A stretch of DNA of 53,279 nucleotides from contig NZ_JAHLEB010000034.1 in the NCBI RefSeq assembly GCF_018861735.1, forward strand, positions 1-53,279. Direction: 5' to 3'. A program made the position numbers and the translations under genes. The notes under the pieces are model-generated. The model made no database searches. It had not been told where the DNA came from and saw nothing but the letters and a program-made list of their open reading frames with translations. Positions within the stretch are counted from its first letter, which is position 1. Each line of letters opens with the position of its first letter. Shown one piece after another: positions 16,764 to 25,603 of this stretch. Source of the DNA: Clostridium lacusfryxellense. Lineage in GTDB: Bacteria > Bacillota > Clostridia > Clostridiales > Clostridiaceae.

Positions 16764-16817
16764 ATGGATATAGGATTTCAATTTGGACATGCCTGTTGTA
16801 AAAATAAATGTTCTTAA
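16764..16817 (+). CDS. Possible 17-aa cysteine-rich leader peptide overlapping the pucR start
   Basis: A short frame reads MDIGFQFGHACCKNKCS and stops 16815-16817, running over the ATG of the regulator gene in another frame. It has a fair ribosome site (GAGAGAAGGG, 16745-16754), whereas the regulator's own ATG at 16808 has none. Translation of this peptide could therefore deliver ribosomes to the regulator by coupling. Three cysteines in 17 residues are notable. No homolog is known to me; it could be chance. Confidence 0.35.
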   Translation: MDIGFQFGHACCKNKCS

Positions 16818-18025
16818 CATGTGAAGATATGGTTAAATTGCCACACTTAGAAAAGATTAAATTGGTAGCAGGAAGTGGTGGAATTAAGAGGATAATAACT
16901 TGGGCTCATGTAGTGGAATTGGACGATGTTTCAGAGTGGGTTAAAGGTGGAGAACTGCTTTTTATAACAGGAGTATTTATTAAAAATGATGTAGATACAC
17001 TTATTAAATTGCTTAAAGATATAGAAGAGAGAAATCTTTCAGGACTTGTAATTAACGTAGGTAGATATATAAAAGAAACACCAAAAGAAGTAATAGACCT
17101 GGCTAATTCCATGAACTTCCCAGTATTTGAACTGCCATTTGAGGTTAAACTTATTGATGTTATTCAAAGCATATGTAGAGAAATATTTAATTCAAGGCTC
17201 AAAGAAGAATCCATGAATGGGTTTATGAGGGAAGTAATATTTGGTAACGAGAAAATCACAATAGAAACCTTAAATAAGGCAGTTATTTATGGGTATAATT
17301 CTAAAAAGTGTTATCATTCCCTTGTGGTTGATATAGATAATTTTAAATTATATATTAAGAAAAATAATATAAAAGATGAAAAAGACATTGAGGAATTAAA
17401 AATATTAATTCAACAACTTATTGATTCTGTAATGTATAGACATAGTAAAAAAACTCTTTATATGATTCAGAGTGACTCCTTTATAAATTTAGTTCCAATG
17501 TACAAAGGGAAAAATAATAGGGATGAAATTATTATTATTGCCAAGGAAATTAAACTTGAAATAAAAGAAAGAATAAAAGGTTTAACTGTAAGTATAGGGC
17601 TTGGTGGAGGAACAACTGAAATTAAGTATTTTAGCAAAATAGTATTTTCAGCTCAAAAGGCATTAGATATTTCTAAGCGTAATAGCAAGATAGACTTTGT
17701 AAGTGATTACAAGAAAACAGGAGTATACAGGCTATTTTTTGATATGAGCAATTATGATGAGATGCGGAATTTATATCAAGAAACTCTCTATAAATTAGAA
17801 AAATATGATCTTAAAAACTCTTCTAATTTGTTAGAAACATTAGAGATATATTTAGAACAGCAAAAAAATATAGGTTTAGCAGCAGAGTGTCTTTATATTC
17901 ATAGAAATACCATGAAATATAGGATAAACAGGATTGAAGAGATATTAGGATGTAATTTAAAAGATGATAATATAATATTCCAAATTACTTTATGTATAAA
18001 AATTAAAAAGTTCCTAAACATATAA
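16808..18025 (+). CDS. pucR: PucR-family transcriptional regulator
   Basis: The 405-aa protein has the PucR N-terminal domain (residues 1-125, LTCEDMVKLPHLEKIKLVAGSGGIKRIITWAHVVE... GGELLFITGVFI), a central GGDEF-like/CdaR region and the C-terminal HTH_30 (NIGLAAECLYIHRNTMKYRINRIEEILG). PucR proteins control purine, pyrimidine, GABA or polyamine-type catabolism and respond to pathway metabolites. It is convergent with the aminotransferase gene and sits at the edge of a transport and pyrimidine degradation region, which makes those genes its likely targets. The start codon has no visible ribosome site; a short upstream frame overlaps it. Confidence 0.9.
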   Translation: MFLTCEDMVKLPHLEKIKLVAGSGGIKRIITWAHVVELDDVSEWVKGGELLFITGVFIKNDVDTLIKLLKDIEERNLSGLVINVGRYIKETPKEVIDLANSMNFPVFELPFEVKLIDVIQSICREIFNSRLKEESMNGFMREVIFGNEKITIETLNKAVIYGYNSKKCYHSLVVDIDNFKLYIKKNNIKDEKDIEELKILIQQLIDSVMYRHSKKTLYMIQSDSFINLVPMYKGKNNRDEIIIIAKEIKLEIKERIKGLTVSIGLGGGTTEIKYFSKIVFSAQKALDISKRNSKIDFVSDYKKTGVYRLFFDMSNYDEMRNLYQETLYKLEKYDLKNSSNLLETLEIYLEQQKNIGLAAECLYIHRNTMKYRINRIEEILGCNLKDDNIIFQITLCIKIKKFLNI

Positions 18026-18030
18026 AGAGA

Positions 18031-18066
18031 GTTTATTAATCAAAATAATGATTAGTAAACCCTTTT
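18031..18066. terminator. Bidirectional terminator between pucR and the aminotransferase gene
   Basis: Arms 18031-18042 and 18049-18060 form a 12-bp stem with one G-U pair and a 6-nt loop, followed by TTTTT on the plus strand. Confidence 0.8.
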
Positions 18067-18094
18067 TATCTTATTTATCTTATTTTATAATATT

Positions 18095-19435
18095 TTAGAG
18101 AGTTTTAAATACCTCTTCAAGAGTATCAAGACCATAGTTAAGTTGATCATCTGTAATAACGAGGGGAGGTAAAAATCTTATAACATTACCTAATATTCCA
18201 GAACTAATAATTATTACTCCTCGAGCAAGGCAGCCATCAGTAATTTTCTTTATATATTCCTTAGCAGGTTCTTTTGTCTTTTTATTCTTTACAAGCTCTA
18301 TTCCTACCATCGCACCAAGGCCACGCACATCACCAATTATTTCATATTTTTCTTTCATTTCATTAAGTCTCTTTTTCATTATATTACCTATTTCAACAGC
18401 TCGCTTTGAAAGAGAATCTCTTTCTATAATTTCTAATACTTTGAGCCCGGCTGCAAGAGCTAGAGGATTTCCACTAAAGGTTCCACCGATTGCTCCTGGA
18501 ATTGGTGCATCAATTATATTTGCTTTTCCTATCACTGCACTTAATGGAACTCCAGCGGCTATAGATTTCGATACAGTAATTAAATCAGGTTGTACATCAA
18601 AGTTATCACTGGCAAATAATTTTCCAGTCCTTGCAAAGCCAGCTTGTATTTCATCCATAATAAATACAATATCATTTTCCTTGCATATAGACGAAATAGC
18701 TTGTAAAAATTCCTTTGGTTGTACAATTACGCCACCCTCACCTTGAACTGGCTCTACAATCATTGCAGCTATAATACTAGGAGATAATTCACCCTTAAGT
18801 ACAGTTCTAAGCTTTTCTGCACAGGCAATTCCACAATTTGGGTAGGTGCTTCCAAAGGGACATCTGTAGCAATATGCAGATGGTATTTTATAGGTATCAC
18901 TTGCAAATGGTGCAAATCCATCTTTATATGGCATTACCTTACTAGTAATACTCATTGCCATAAATGTACGTCCGTGAAAAGCTGATTCTAGTGATAATAC
19001 ACCAGTTTTGCCAGTGTATTTTCTAGAGATCTTGATAGCATTTTCTACTGCTTCAGCTCCACTGTTTGCAAACATAACCTTCTTTGCAAAACTACCAGGT
19101 GATAATGCAGCAAGTTTTTCTGCCATTTCAATATATAGTTCATACATATTTACATTAAAGGAGGTATGTATGAATTTTTCGCTTTGGGCCTTTATTACCT
19201 CAACTACCTCGTCTGGGCAATGCCCTACATTTGCAACACCGATACCAGCGGCAAAATCAACATAAACATTATCGTCTACATCTTTTATAAGTGCGCCCTT
19301 TGCTTCTTTAACAAAAACTTCATTACTGTAGCTTATACCTCTTGCAACAACGTTTTCTCTTCTATCAAAAAGCGCTAGTGATTTATCACCTGGAACTTTT
19401 AGTGTAATTATTTTAGCATTTTTTTCAGTAATCAT
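18095..19435 (-). CDS. gabT: Class III aminotransferase, 4-aminobutyrate-type
   Basis: The 446-aa PLP enzyme resembles 4-aminobutyrate:2-oxoglutarate aminotransferases: DFAAGIGVANVGHCPDEVVE, NSGAEAVENAIKISRKYTGK, ESAFHGRTF, EPVQGEGGV, MDEIQAGFARTG, and PLP-lysine in ITVSKSIAAGVPLSAVIG. It contains a Cys-rich insert (CYRCPFGSTYPNCGIACAE) seen in the Clostridial/Bacillus GabT group. Class III enzymes act on omega-amino acids, so beta-alanine, GABA, 5-aminovalerate or putrescine are all possible substrates. A GGGAGG precedes the ATG. It is divergent from the ABC transporter operon and has a TGTC-N7-GACA element in its upstream region, so it is probably under the same control. Confidence 0.88.
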   Translation of the reverse strand: MITEKNAKIITLKVPGDKSLALFDRRENVVARGISYSNEVFVKEAKGALIKDVDDNVYVDFAAGIGVANVGHCPDEVVEVIKAQSEKFIHTSFNVNMYELYIEMAEKLAALSPGSFAKKVMFANSGAEAVENAIKISRKYTGKTGVLSLESAFHGRTFMAMSITSKVMPYKDGFAPFASDTYKIPSAYCYRCPFGSTYPNCGIACAEKLRTVLKGELSPSIIAAMIVEPVQGEGGVIVQPKEFLQAISSICKENDIVFIMDEIQAGFARTGKLFASDNFDVQPDLITVSKSIAAGVPLSAVIGKANIIDAPIPGAIGGTFSGNPLALAAGLKVLEIIERDSLSKRAVEIGNIMKKRLNEMKEKYEIIGDVRGLGAMVGIELVKNKKTKEPAKEYIKKITDGCLARGVIIISSGILGNVIRFLPPLVITDDQLNYGLDTLEEVFKTL

Positions 19436-19512
19436 ATTGAACCTCCCAAATTTTATTAGTTATTAAATAAATATCATATATACAATTTATCACATTATAA
19501 ATATTATTAATA

Positions 19513-19527
19513 TGTCCACTATAGACA
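19513..19527 (-). promoter_or_regulatory. Candidate PucR operator on the gabT side
   Basis: TGTCCACTATAGACA has inverted ends TGTC/GACA spaced by 7 bp and is the exact reverse complement of the element at 19797-19811. Confidence 0.6.
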
Positions 19528-19796
19528 GATTATAGACATAGATTTGTCCATTGAATACATTGTAAAATAAAATTTATAAAATATTAGATCCGCAATGCAA
19601 ATATTATATTTTGAAAGTTTATTATGTAATTCATTCATAAAGTGAATAATTTAAATTACTAATTAACTGTAATTATTAATGAATTAGGGATTGTATATAA
19701 ATGAAAATAAATTTTTATTTATAGAGCTTTTATGGTGTATTACTAGGTATAACAGTCTTTTGTAATATAAAATGAACAAATAGGTACACATATGTT

Positions 19797-19811
19797 TGTC
19801 TATAGTGGACA
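19797..19811 (+). promoter_or_regulatory. Candidate PucR operator of the ABC transporter operon
   Basis: TGTCTATAGTGGACA, the inverted copy of 19513-19527, followed by a stretch shared with the 24091-24167 region. Confidence 0.6.
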
Positions 19812-19934
19812 TATGAAAATGATCAGCTATATGATAAATTATATGCATAGTAATTATTAGAACAATTCAATTAATTTGTTAAAATGATTTTTCGTATATA
19901 TTAAATTTCATTATATTCTTGGAGGTGGATTAAA

Positions 19935-21020
19935 ATGACAATGGGAGCGAACTTATTATTAAGCAATGTTACAAAATTTTATAAGGATTTTAAAGCAGTC
20001 GATGATGTGTGTATAAATATTAATAAGGGAGAATTTTTAACTATACTAGGACCTAGTGGATCTGGAAAAACTTCTCTCTTAAAACTAATTGCTGGTTTTG
20101 AAAAAATTAATTCTGGAGAGATACTTCTTAATGAAAATAGTATTGAAACTAAAAAACCATACGAGAGAAACATCGGTATGTTATTTCAAAATTATGCTTT
20201 ATTTCCACATATGAATGTTTTCGAAAATATTGCTTATCCACTTAAGATAAGAAAATATTCCAAAGCAGATATAAAAAATAAGGTCACTGAATTATTAAAA
20301 TTAGTAGATTTAGAAAATGTTGAAGAAAGATACCCAAAGCAATTGAGTGGTGGTCAGCAACAACGTGTAGCACTAGCTAGAGCAATTGTATTTAATCCTC
20401 CACTACTATTGTTAGATGAACCTTTGGGTGCATTAGATAAAAACTTAAGGCAAAAAATGCAATTAGAAATAAAACATATACAACAAAAAGTGGGAATAAC
20501 AACTATAAGCGTTACTCATGACCAAGAGGAAGCTCTAACTATGTCTGATAAGGTCTGTATTATGAATAAAGGCAAAGTTGAACAAATTGATTCGCCAGAG
20601 AGAATATACCAAAGGCCAAAAACTCGATTTGTTGCTGAATTCATAGGTGAAATTAATATGGTAGATTGCAAAATTATAGAGATAGATGAAGAAGTGGCTT
20701 ATGTAAAAGCTTTTAATGATCGTGAAATTAAAGTAATTATAGATCACGATAATGGTTTAGAAGTAGGTCAAGATATGTTGTTGGTATTTAGACCTGAAAA
20801 TATCGCAATAATTAAGAGTGCCGAGGAGTGGGAAAATACAACAAAAGCAACTATAAAAGAAATTATATTTGTTGGAGATACTTTAAAGGTAAAAGTGCTT
20901 ATCAATGATATCACGGAAGTTATGATAAAAGCTTCGCCTTCAATAAAAGATACGCTTTCCATAGGAAAAAATATTTTATTAGGCTGGGACTCAAATAACT
21001 GTTCTATAATTAAAGATTAA
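19935..21020 (+). CDS. potA: Spermidine/putrescine-type ABC transporter ATPase
   Basis: The 361-aa protein has Walker A GPSGSGKTS, Q-loop LFQNYALFPHMNVFENIAYPLK, signature LSGGQQQRVALARAIV, Walker B LLLLDEPLGALD, H-loop VTHDQEEALTMSD and a C-terminal TOBE domain (about 240-361). This is the PotA/opine/iron subfamily. It heads a four-gene operon encoding ATPase, binding lipoprotein and two permeases. The substrate is not fixed by sequence: polyamines, omega-amino acids or related amines are likely given the adjacent class III aminotransferases. Promoter elements shared with the pyrimidine operon suggest coregulation by PucR. Confidence 0.93.
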   Translation: MTMGANLLLSNVTKFYKDFKAVDDVCININKGEFLTILGPSGSGKTSLLKLIAGFEKINSGEILLNENSIETKKPYERNIGMLFQNYALFPHMNVFENIAYPLKIRKYSKADIKNKVTELLKLVDLENVEERYPKQLSGGQQQRVALARAIVFNPPLLLLDEPLGALDKNLRQKMQLEIKHIQQKVGITTISVTHDQEEALTMSDKVCIMNKGKVEQIDSPERIYQRPKTRFVAEFIGEINMVDCKIIEIDEEVAYVKAFNDREIKVIIDHDNGLEVGQDMLLVFRPENIAIIKSAEEWENTTKATIKEIIFVGDTLKVKVLINDITEVMIKASPSIKDTLSIGKNILLGWDSNNCSIIKD

Positions 21021-21051
21021 AATATTAAATTGATTTAAGGGGGATATTAAA

Positions 21052-22101
21052 ATGAAAAAGATAATGACGGGTATTTTAAGTTTAGTTTTGATGCTAAATC
21101 TTACGGGGTGTGGTAAAAGTTCTACAAAAACATCAGCTGAACCATCTAAAGAATTAGTAGTTGTTGATTGGGGTGGAAATTATACAGATGTAAGCAAAAA
21201 AGCAAGATATGAACCTTTTGAGAAAAAATATAATGTTACTATTAAAGTAGTTTCTCCTACAGATTATGGTAAATTTAAGGCTATGGTTCAATCTGGAAAC
21301 GTGGAGTGGGATGTCGTTAACGTCGATGCAGATTTTGCAATAAGAGGTGTGAAAAATAATTTATTTGAAAAACTCGATTATAATGTAATTAAAACTGATG
21401 GTGTAGATAAAAAATTTATTAGTGACTATGGAATTGCATCTGAAACATTTGCAGTAGCAATTTCATATAATACAGACAAATTCAGCGAAAGTAATCATCC
21501 AAAAACCTGGAAGGATGTTTGGGATACAAAAAAATTCCCTGGTGCGCGATCATTCCAAAAATTTGCTGAAGGAACATTAGAAGCAGCATTACTTGCAGAT
21601 GGCGTTGAGCCAGATAAACTATTTCCACTTGATGTTGACAGAGCATTTGCTAGCCTTGATAAAATTAAGCCTAGTGTAAAATCATGGTGGTCTGCTGGAG
21701 CACAAGCACCACAATTACTTGCATCTGGTGAACTAAGTGTCGCAGCTGCTTGGAGTGGGAGAGTTTTAGCTGCTAAAACCCAAGGTTCACCTGAAAATGT
21801 TGAGTACAATCAAGCTCTAATATATGCAGATTCATGGGTGGTAGCAAAAGGTTCACCAAATAAGGACTTAGCAATGAAATTTATTAATTTCTGCACTACA
21901 GCAGAAACACAAGCAGAGTTCTCAAAACTAGTAGACTATGCACCGACTAATGCAAACGCACTTCCACTATTAAGTGAAGAACTTAAAACAAGGCTCGGTC
22001 AATCTACGCAGAGTGCTAAACAAATAGTTGCTGATGTTAAGTGGTGGGCAGATAATTATGATGCTGTAGATGAACGTTTCCAAAAATGGCTTTTAAAATA
22101 G
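21052..22101 (+). CDS. potD: ABC transporter substrate-binding lipoprotein (PotD-like)
   Basis: The 349-aa protein has a lipoprotein signal peptide with lipobox LTGC (Cys about residue 20) and the extracellular solute-binding family 1 fold of PotD/PotF proteins: ELVVVDWGGNYTDVSKKA, NVEWDVVNVDADFAIRG, SETFAVAISYNTDKF, WKDVWDTKKFPG, WWSAGAQAPQLLASGELSVAAAWSGR. The acidic and aromatic residues (Asp, Trp pairs) fit a cationic amine ligand. It lies 31 bp after the ATPase gene, preceded by GGGGGA. Identity of the ligand is open. Confidence 0.92.
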   Translation: MKKIMTGILSLVLMLNLTGCGKSSTKTSAEPSKELVVVDWGGNYTDVSKKARYEPFEKKYNVTIKVVSPTDYGKFKAMVQSGNVEWDVVNVDADFAIRGVKNNLFEKLDYNVIKTDGVDKKFISDYGIASETFAVAISYNTDKFSESNHPKTWKDVWDTKKFPGARSFQKFAEGTLEAALLADGVEPDKLFPLDVDRAFASLDKIKPSVKSWWSAGAQAPQLLASGELSVAAAWSGRVLAAKTQGSPENVEYNQALIYADSWVVAKGSPNKDLAMKFINFCTTAETQAEFSKLVDYAPTNANALPLLSEELKTRLGQSTQSAKQIVADVKWWADNYDAVDERFQKWLLK

Positions 22102-22156
22102 AACAAATTTAAAATATAATATATTTAGATAAAAATGAAGATGAGGGGGTATAACT

Positions 22157-23062
22157 ATGCAACGGGAATATTCAAAATTAAATAAGGGGGTACACAATAA
22201 AGATGTACCCCTCTCCATTAAATTAAAAAAGATGGTAGATCCTAAATGGATTATGATATTACTACCTTTGGCTTTTATTTTAATTACAACATTTGTACCA
22301 ATGGTTAACTTATTTAAACTAAGTGTAGTAGATGAGAATGGTTTTACATTAAAATATTTAACGCAAGTGTTTACTGAGCCAATATATTTAAAGGTTATTT
22401 TTCTTACTCTAAAGATTGCAATTTTAGTTACATTAAGCTGTTTGGTGCTTTCGTATCCTATCTCATATTTTATTGTTAAGCTAAAATCTCAAACATTAAA
22501 AAAAATAGTGTTACAGCTTATTATGATACCATTTTGGATAAGTTTATTGGTTCGATCTTTTTCATGGATAGTTATTCTACAAGATCAAGGGGCAATTAAT
22601 ACTATTCTTAAATACCTAGGCATTATAAATAAACCTATTCCTTTACTTTTTAACACAACTGGAGTTTTGATAGGAATGACACATGTTTTACTGCCATATA
22701 TGATTTTGAATGTATACTCTACCATGGAAGGAATTGATAGAAATTTAGTTCAAGTAGCAGAGGGTATGGGTGCAAAACCAACAAGAGCCTTTTGGGAAAT
22801 ATTTTTTCCATTATCTGTTCCTGGAATTTTATCTGGATCAATGCTGGTATTCATTCTTGCACTTGGGTATTTTATTACCCCGTCGCTCCTTGGTGGTGCA
22901 CATGATATGACAATTTCCATGCTAATTCAAAATAATATAAGCAACACTTTAAATTGGTCTTTAGCATCAGCTCTTGCCTTGGTATTATTCTTAATCACAT
23001 TAGTATTGCTAGGTGGATTACTCTTTTTAATGAGAAACCATCCTGCAATTAAGGAGGAGTAA
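22157..23062 (+). CDS. potB: ABC transporter permease (PotB-like)
   Basis: The 301-aa membrane protein has six hydrophobic segments (about residues 35-55, 80-105, 115-135, 150-175, 215-240, 265-290) and the EAA loop GMGAKPTRAFWEIFFPLSVPG that contacts the ATPase. It is the first of two paired permeases. A GAGGGGG site precedes the ATG, and the next gene begins 2 bp after its stop. Family assignment is firm; substrate follows that of the binding protein. Confidence 0.93.
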   Translation: MQREYSKLNKGVHNKDVPLSIKLKKMVDPKWIMILLPLAFILITTFVPMVNLFKLSVVDENGFTLKYLTQVFTEPIYLKVIFLTLKIAILVTLSCLVLSYPISYFIVKLKSQTLKKIVLQLIMIPFWISLLVRSFSWIVILQDQGAINTILKYLGIINKPIPLLFNTTGVLIGMTHVLLPYMILNVYSTMEGIDRNLVQVAEGMGAKPTRAFWEIFFPLSVPGILSGSMLVFILALGYFITPSLLGGAHDMTISMLIQNNISNTLNWSLASALALVLFLITLVLLGGLLFLMRNHPAIKEE

Positions 23063-23064
23063 TT

Positions 23065-23841
23065 ATGTGGCTTGCGATCATAGCAATTTTGATTTTACTT
23101 TTCATCATACTTCCAATATTAGTACTTATACCATTATCATTTACTTCGTTAAACTATTTTAAATTTCCACCAACTGGATTTTCTCTAAAATGGTATCAAG
23201 ATTTTTTGCAGAATGAAGAATGGGTTGAATGTTTTTTTAGAAGTCTTGAAGTTGCATGTTTAACTGCAATACTTGCTATAATCATAGGTACATTAGCATC
23301 ACTTGCAGTTACTCGTATTAACTTTAAACACAAAAAAGCATTTATGGCATTGATGGTAGCGCCTATGGTAATCCCAGTAGTGATTATTGGTGTGGCACTT
23401 TATAATTTCTATGCCCCTTTGAAATTAAATAATACTATTATGGGGCTTGTCTTGTCTCATACATTAATTGCAATACCAATTGTATTTATAACTCTTACTG
23501 CTGGCTTAAAAGGTGTAGATTCTAACATTGAGCTTGCAGCTGCTGGTCTAGGTTCAAAACCTATAGGTGTGTTTTTCAAAATTATATTACCTCAAATTAA
23601 ACCTTCTATGTTATCTGCATGTTTATTTGCTTTCATAACTTCGCTTGATGAGATAACAGTAACAATATTTTTATCAGGCACAAAAACAAAGACCTTACCA
23701 ATAGCTATGTGGGAAAGCATGAGAAACAATATTACCCCAACTATAGCTTCGGTTTCAACAATTTTGATATTTGGAACTATAATTTCGTTTATGTTACCGG
23801 AACTTTTCAGGCTTTTATTTCGTAAAAGAAATTTGGGCTAA
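23065..23841 (+). CDS. potC: ABC transporter permease (PotC-like)
   Basis: The 258-aa protein has six membrane segments and the EAA loop AAGLGSKPIGVFFKIILPQIKPS, typical of the PotC partner. It overlaps the ribosome site region of the upstream permease gene (AAGGAGGAG within the potB end), so the two subunits are made together. It ends the operon ahead of a strong terminator. Confidence 0.93.
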   Translation: MWLAIIAILILLFIILPILVLIPLSFTSLNYFKFPPTGFSLKWYQDFLQNEEWVECFFRSLEVACLTAILAIIIGTLASLAVTRINFKHKKAFMALMVAPMVIPVVIIGVALYNFYAPLKLNNTIMGLVLSHTLIAIPIVFITLTAGLKGVDSNIELAAAGLGSKPIGVFFKIILPQIKPSMLSACLFAFITSLDEITVTIFLSGTKTKTLPIAMWESMRNNITPTIASVSTILIFGTIISFMLPELFRLLFRKRNLG

Positions 23842-23849
23842 GCTATAAT

Positions 23850-23893
23850 AAAAAGATTGTATTAATCATCATTATGATTAATACAATCTTTTT
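23850..23893 (+). terminator. Strong terminator of the ABC transporter operon
   Basis: A perfect 19-bp stem (23850-23868 with 23875-23893), 6-nt loop, ending in TTTTT. Confidence 0.93.
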
Positions 23894-24090
23894 ATTATTT
23901 GCAAGTTGTTTAGTGGTATAATTCACTAAAAGGGAATTTACAAAAAAAGTATTATATAAAATAATGATTTTGTTTTTATTATAAATACTTCCTTATATTG
24001 AAATTATACTCTGATTTACAAAAGGTGTATAGAAGAAATGTGTTGATTTTACAGTGGTTAGTGTAGAGTGTACAATTGAGGCCTATGATG

Positions 24091-24167
24091 TTTGTACCTG
24101 GTGGACATATGAAAATGATTAGTGATATGATAAATTATATATATGATAATTATTAAGAGAATTCAAC
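24091..24167 (+). promoter_or_regulatory. Duplicated control element upstream of the pyrimidine-catabolism operon
   Basis: About 62 of 77 positions match 19795-19871 without gaps (hand alignment). It begins with TGTACCTGGTGGACA (24093-24107), a one-arm-degenerate form of the TGTC-N7-GACA element. The rest of the 381-bp gap (23842-24222) holds the preceding terminator and no gene. Confidence 0.65.
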
Positions 24168-24237
24168 AAAATGACATAAAAAATAAATTATAATTCATTA
24201 TATTTAAAGTGAAATTCATTAAATGGGAGTGATTAAA

Positions 24238-25572
24238 GTGGATAAATTAGAAGTTAAAAAAATTAAGGAAGATGATAAAAAATATAATTTACATTCTTGG
24301 AGTGCTCAAGGAAATTTGAAACCAGATGTAATAGAAAAAGCTGAAGGCATTTATTTTTGGGATAGCGATGGGAAGAAGTATTTTGATATGTCCTCTCAAC
24401 TTGTAAATCTTAATGTTGGTCATGGTAATAAGAAAATAATTGAAGCAATAAAAAATCAAGCTGAGAAAATGGCATATATGGGACCAGGATATGCTGTGGA
24501 TGTTAGATCTGAACTTGCAGCTAAGGTAATAGAAAAAGCTCCTGATAATATGTCAAAAGTATTTTTTACTTTAAGTGGAGCAGAATCTAATGAAAATGCA
24601 ATAAAAATAGCTAAGATGGTTACAGGAAGAAATAAAGTATTTTCAAGATATAGGTCCTATCATGGAGCATCTTATGGCGCAGCAAATCTTTCAGGTGAAC
24701 CAAGGCGATATACTTGCGAACCCGGGATTCCAGGCTTTGTAAAATTCTTTGATCCATATATTTATAGAGAGGGTATAGAGTTTAAATCTGAAGAGGCTGC
24801 AAGTAAGTATTACGTTGATAAACTTAGGGAACAAATAATATATGAAGGTGCAGAGTCTGTAGCTGCAATCTTTATTGAAACTATAACTGGAAGCAATGGT
24901 GTTATAATACCACCTAAGGGATATTTAAAAGGTCTAAGAGATATATGTGACGATTATGGGATTATGCTTGTATGTGATGAGGTTATGACAGGTTGGGGAC
25001 GAACTGGAGAATGGTTTGGATGTAATAACTGGAATTTAGAACCTGACATGATTACCTTTGCTAAAGGAATAACTTGTGGGTACGTTCCGCTAGGTGGGGT
25101 TATAGTGAATAAAAAAATAGCAGAATACTTTGATGATAATGTTTTAAATTGTGGACTTACTTACAATGCACATCCCTTAAGTTGTGCTGCTGGTTGTGCA
25201 ACTCTTGAAGTATATGAAGAGGAGAAACTTATAGAGAATTGTAAGGCTATGGGCAAAGTATTAGGTGAAGAATTAGAAAAATTAAAAGAAAAACATACAT
25301 CTGTAGGTGATGTAAGATATATAGGGTTATTTTCAGCATTAGAACTCGTTAAGGATAAGGCAACAAGAGAGGCGATAGTTCCTTATGGTAAAGATCCGGA
25401 TAAAATCATGGGTAAAATTGTAGGGAAATTAAAGCAAAAAGGATTTTCTACTTATTCTCATGAAAATTGCATTATTGTTGCACCTCCATTAATAATAAAA
25501 GAAGATGAGCTTAAAGAAGCTTTAGTGATGCTTGATGAAGTACTAGATTATGTTGATAAAGAGTTATTATAA
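24238..25572 (+). CDS. Class III aminotransferase, probable beta-alanine/omega-amino acid:pyruvate type
   Basis: The 444-aa PLP enzyme has YFDMSSQLVNLNVGHGNKKI, LSGAESNENAIKIAKMVTGR, SYHGASYGA, CDEVMTGWGRTGEWFG and the lysine motif ITFAKGITCGYVPLGG. It is closer to the omega-amino acid:pyruvate group than to the GabT-like enzyme at 18095. GTG 24238 is chosen because GGGAGTGA (24224-24231) fits it, whereas ATG 24223 lacks a site. It leads an operon with a nucleobase permease, dihydropyrimidinase and dihydropyrimidine dehydrogenase, so conversion of beta-alanine (from uracil) or beta-aminoisobutyrate (from thymine) to the semialdehyde is the best guess. Confidence 0.85.
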   Translation: MDKLEVKKIKEDDKKYNLHSWSAQGNLKPDVIEKAEGIYFWDSDGKKYFDMSSQLVNLNVGHGNKKIIEAIKNQAEKMAYMGPGYAVDVRSELAAKVIEKAPDNMSKVFFTLSGAESNENAIKIAKMVTGRNKVFSRYRSYHGASYGAANLSGEPRRYTCEPGIPGFVKFFDPYIYREGIEFKSEEAASKYYVDKLREQIIYEGAESVAAIFIETITGSNGVIIPPKGYLKGLRDICDDYGIMLVCDEVMTGWGRTGEWFGCNNWNLEPDMITFAKGITCGYVPLGGVIVNKKIAEYFDDNVLNCGLTYNAHPLSCAAGCATLEVYEEEKLIENCKAMGKVLGEELEKLKEKHTSVGDVRYIGLFSALELVKDKATREAIVPYGKDPDKIMGKIVGKLKQKGFSTYSHENCIIVAPPLIIKEDELKEALVMLDEVLDYVDKELL

Positions 25573-25603
25573 TTAAAAATGAGAAAATAAGGGGGACTTA
25601 ATT

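Larger units (their letters stand above)
19436..19934. promoter_or_regulatory. 500-bp divergent control region between gabT and the ABC transporter operon
   Basis: No gene is seen on either strand. The region carries a 15-bp element at 19513-19527 and its exact inverted copy at 19797-19811, plus a near match (TGTC-N7-TACA, 19545-19559). From 19795 to 19871 it is about 80 percent identical by eye to 24091-24167. A GGAGG at 19921-19925 serves the ATPase gene. The two inverted elements lie close to each divergent start, as expected for a shared regulator. Confidence 0.7.

Noticed and set aside
19876-19902. TTGTTA/TATATT as promoter of the ABC transporter operon
   Set aside because: The spacing (15 bp) and boxes are weak in very AT-rich DNA; not strong enough to list.
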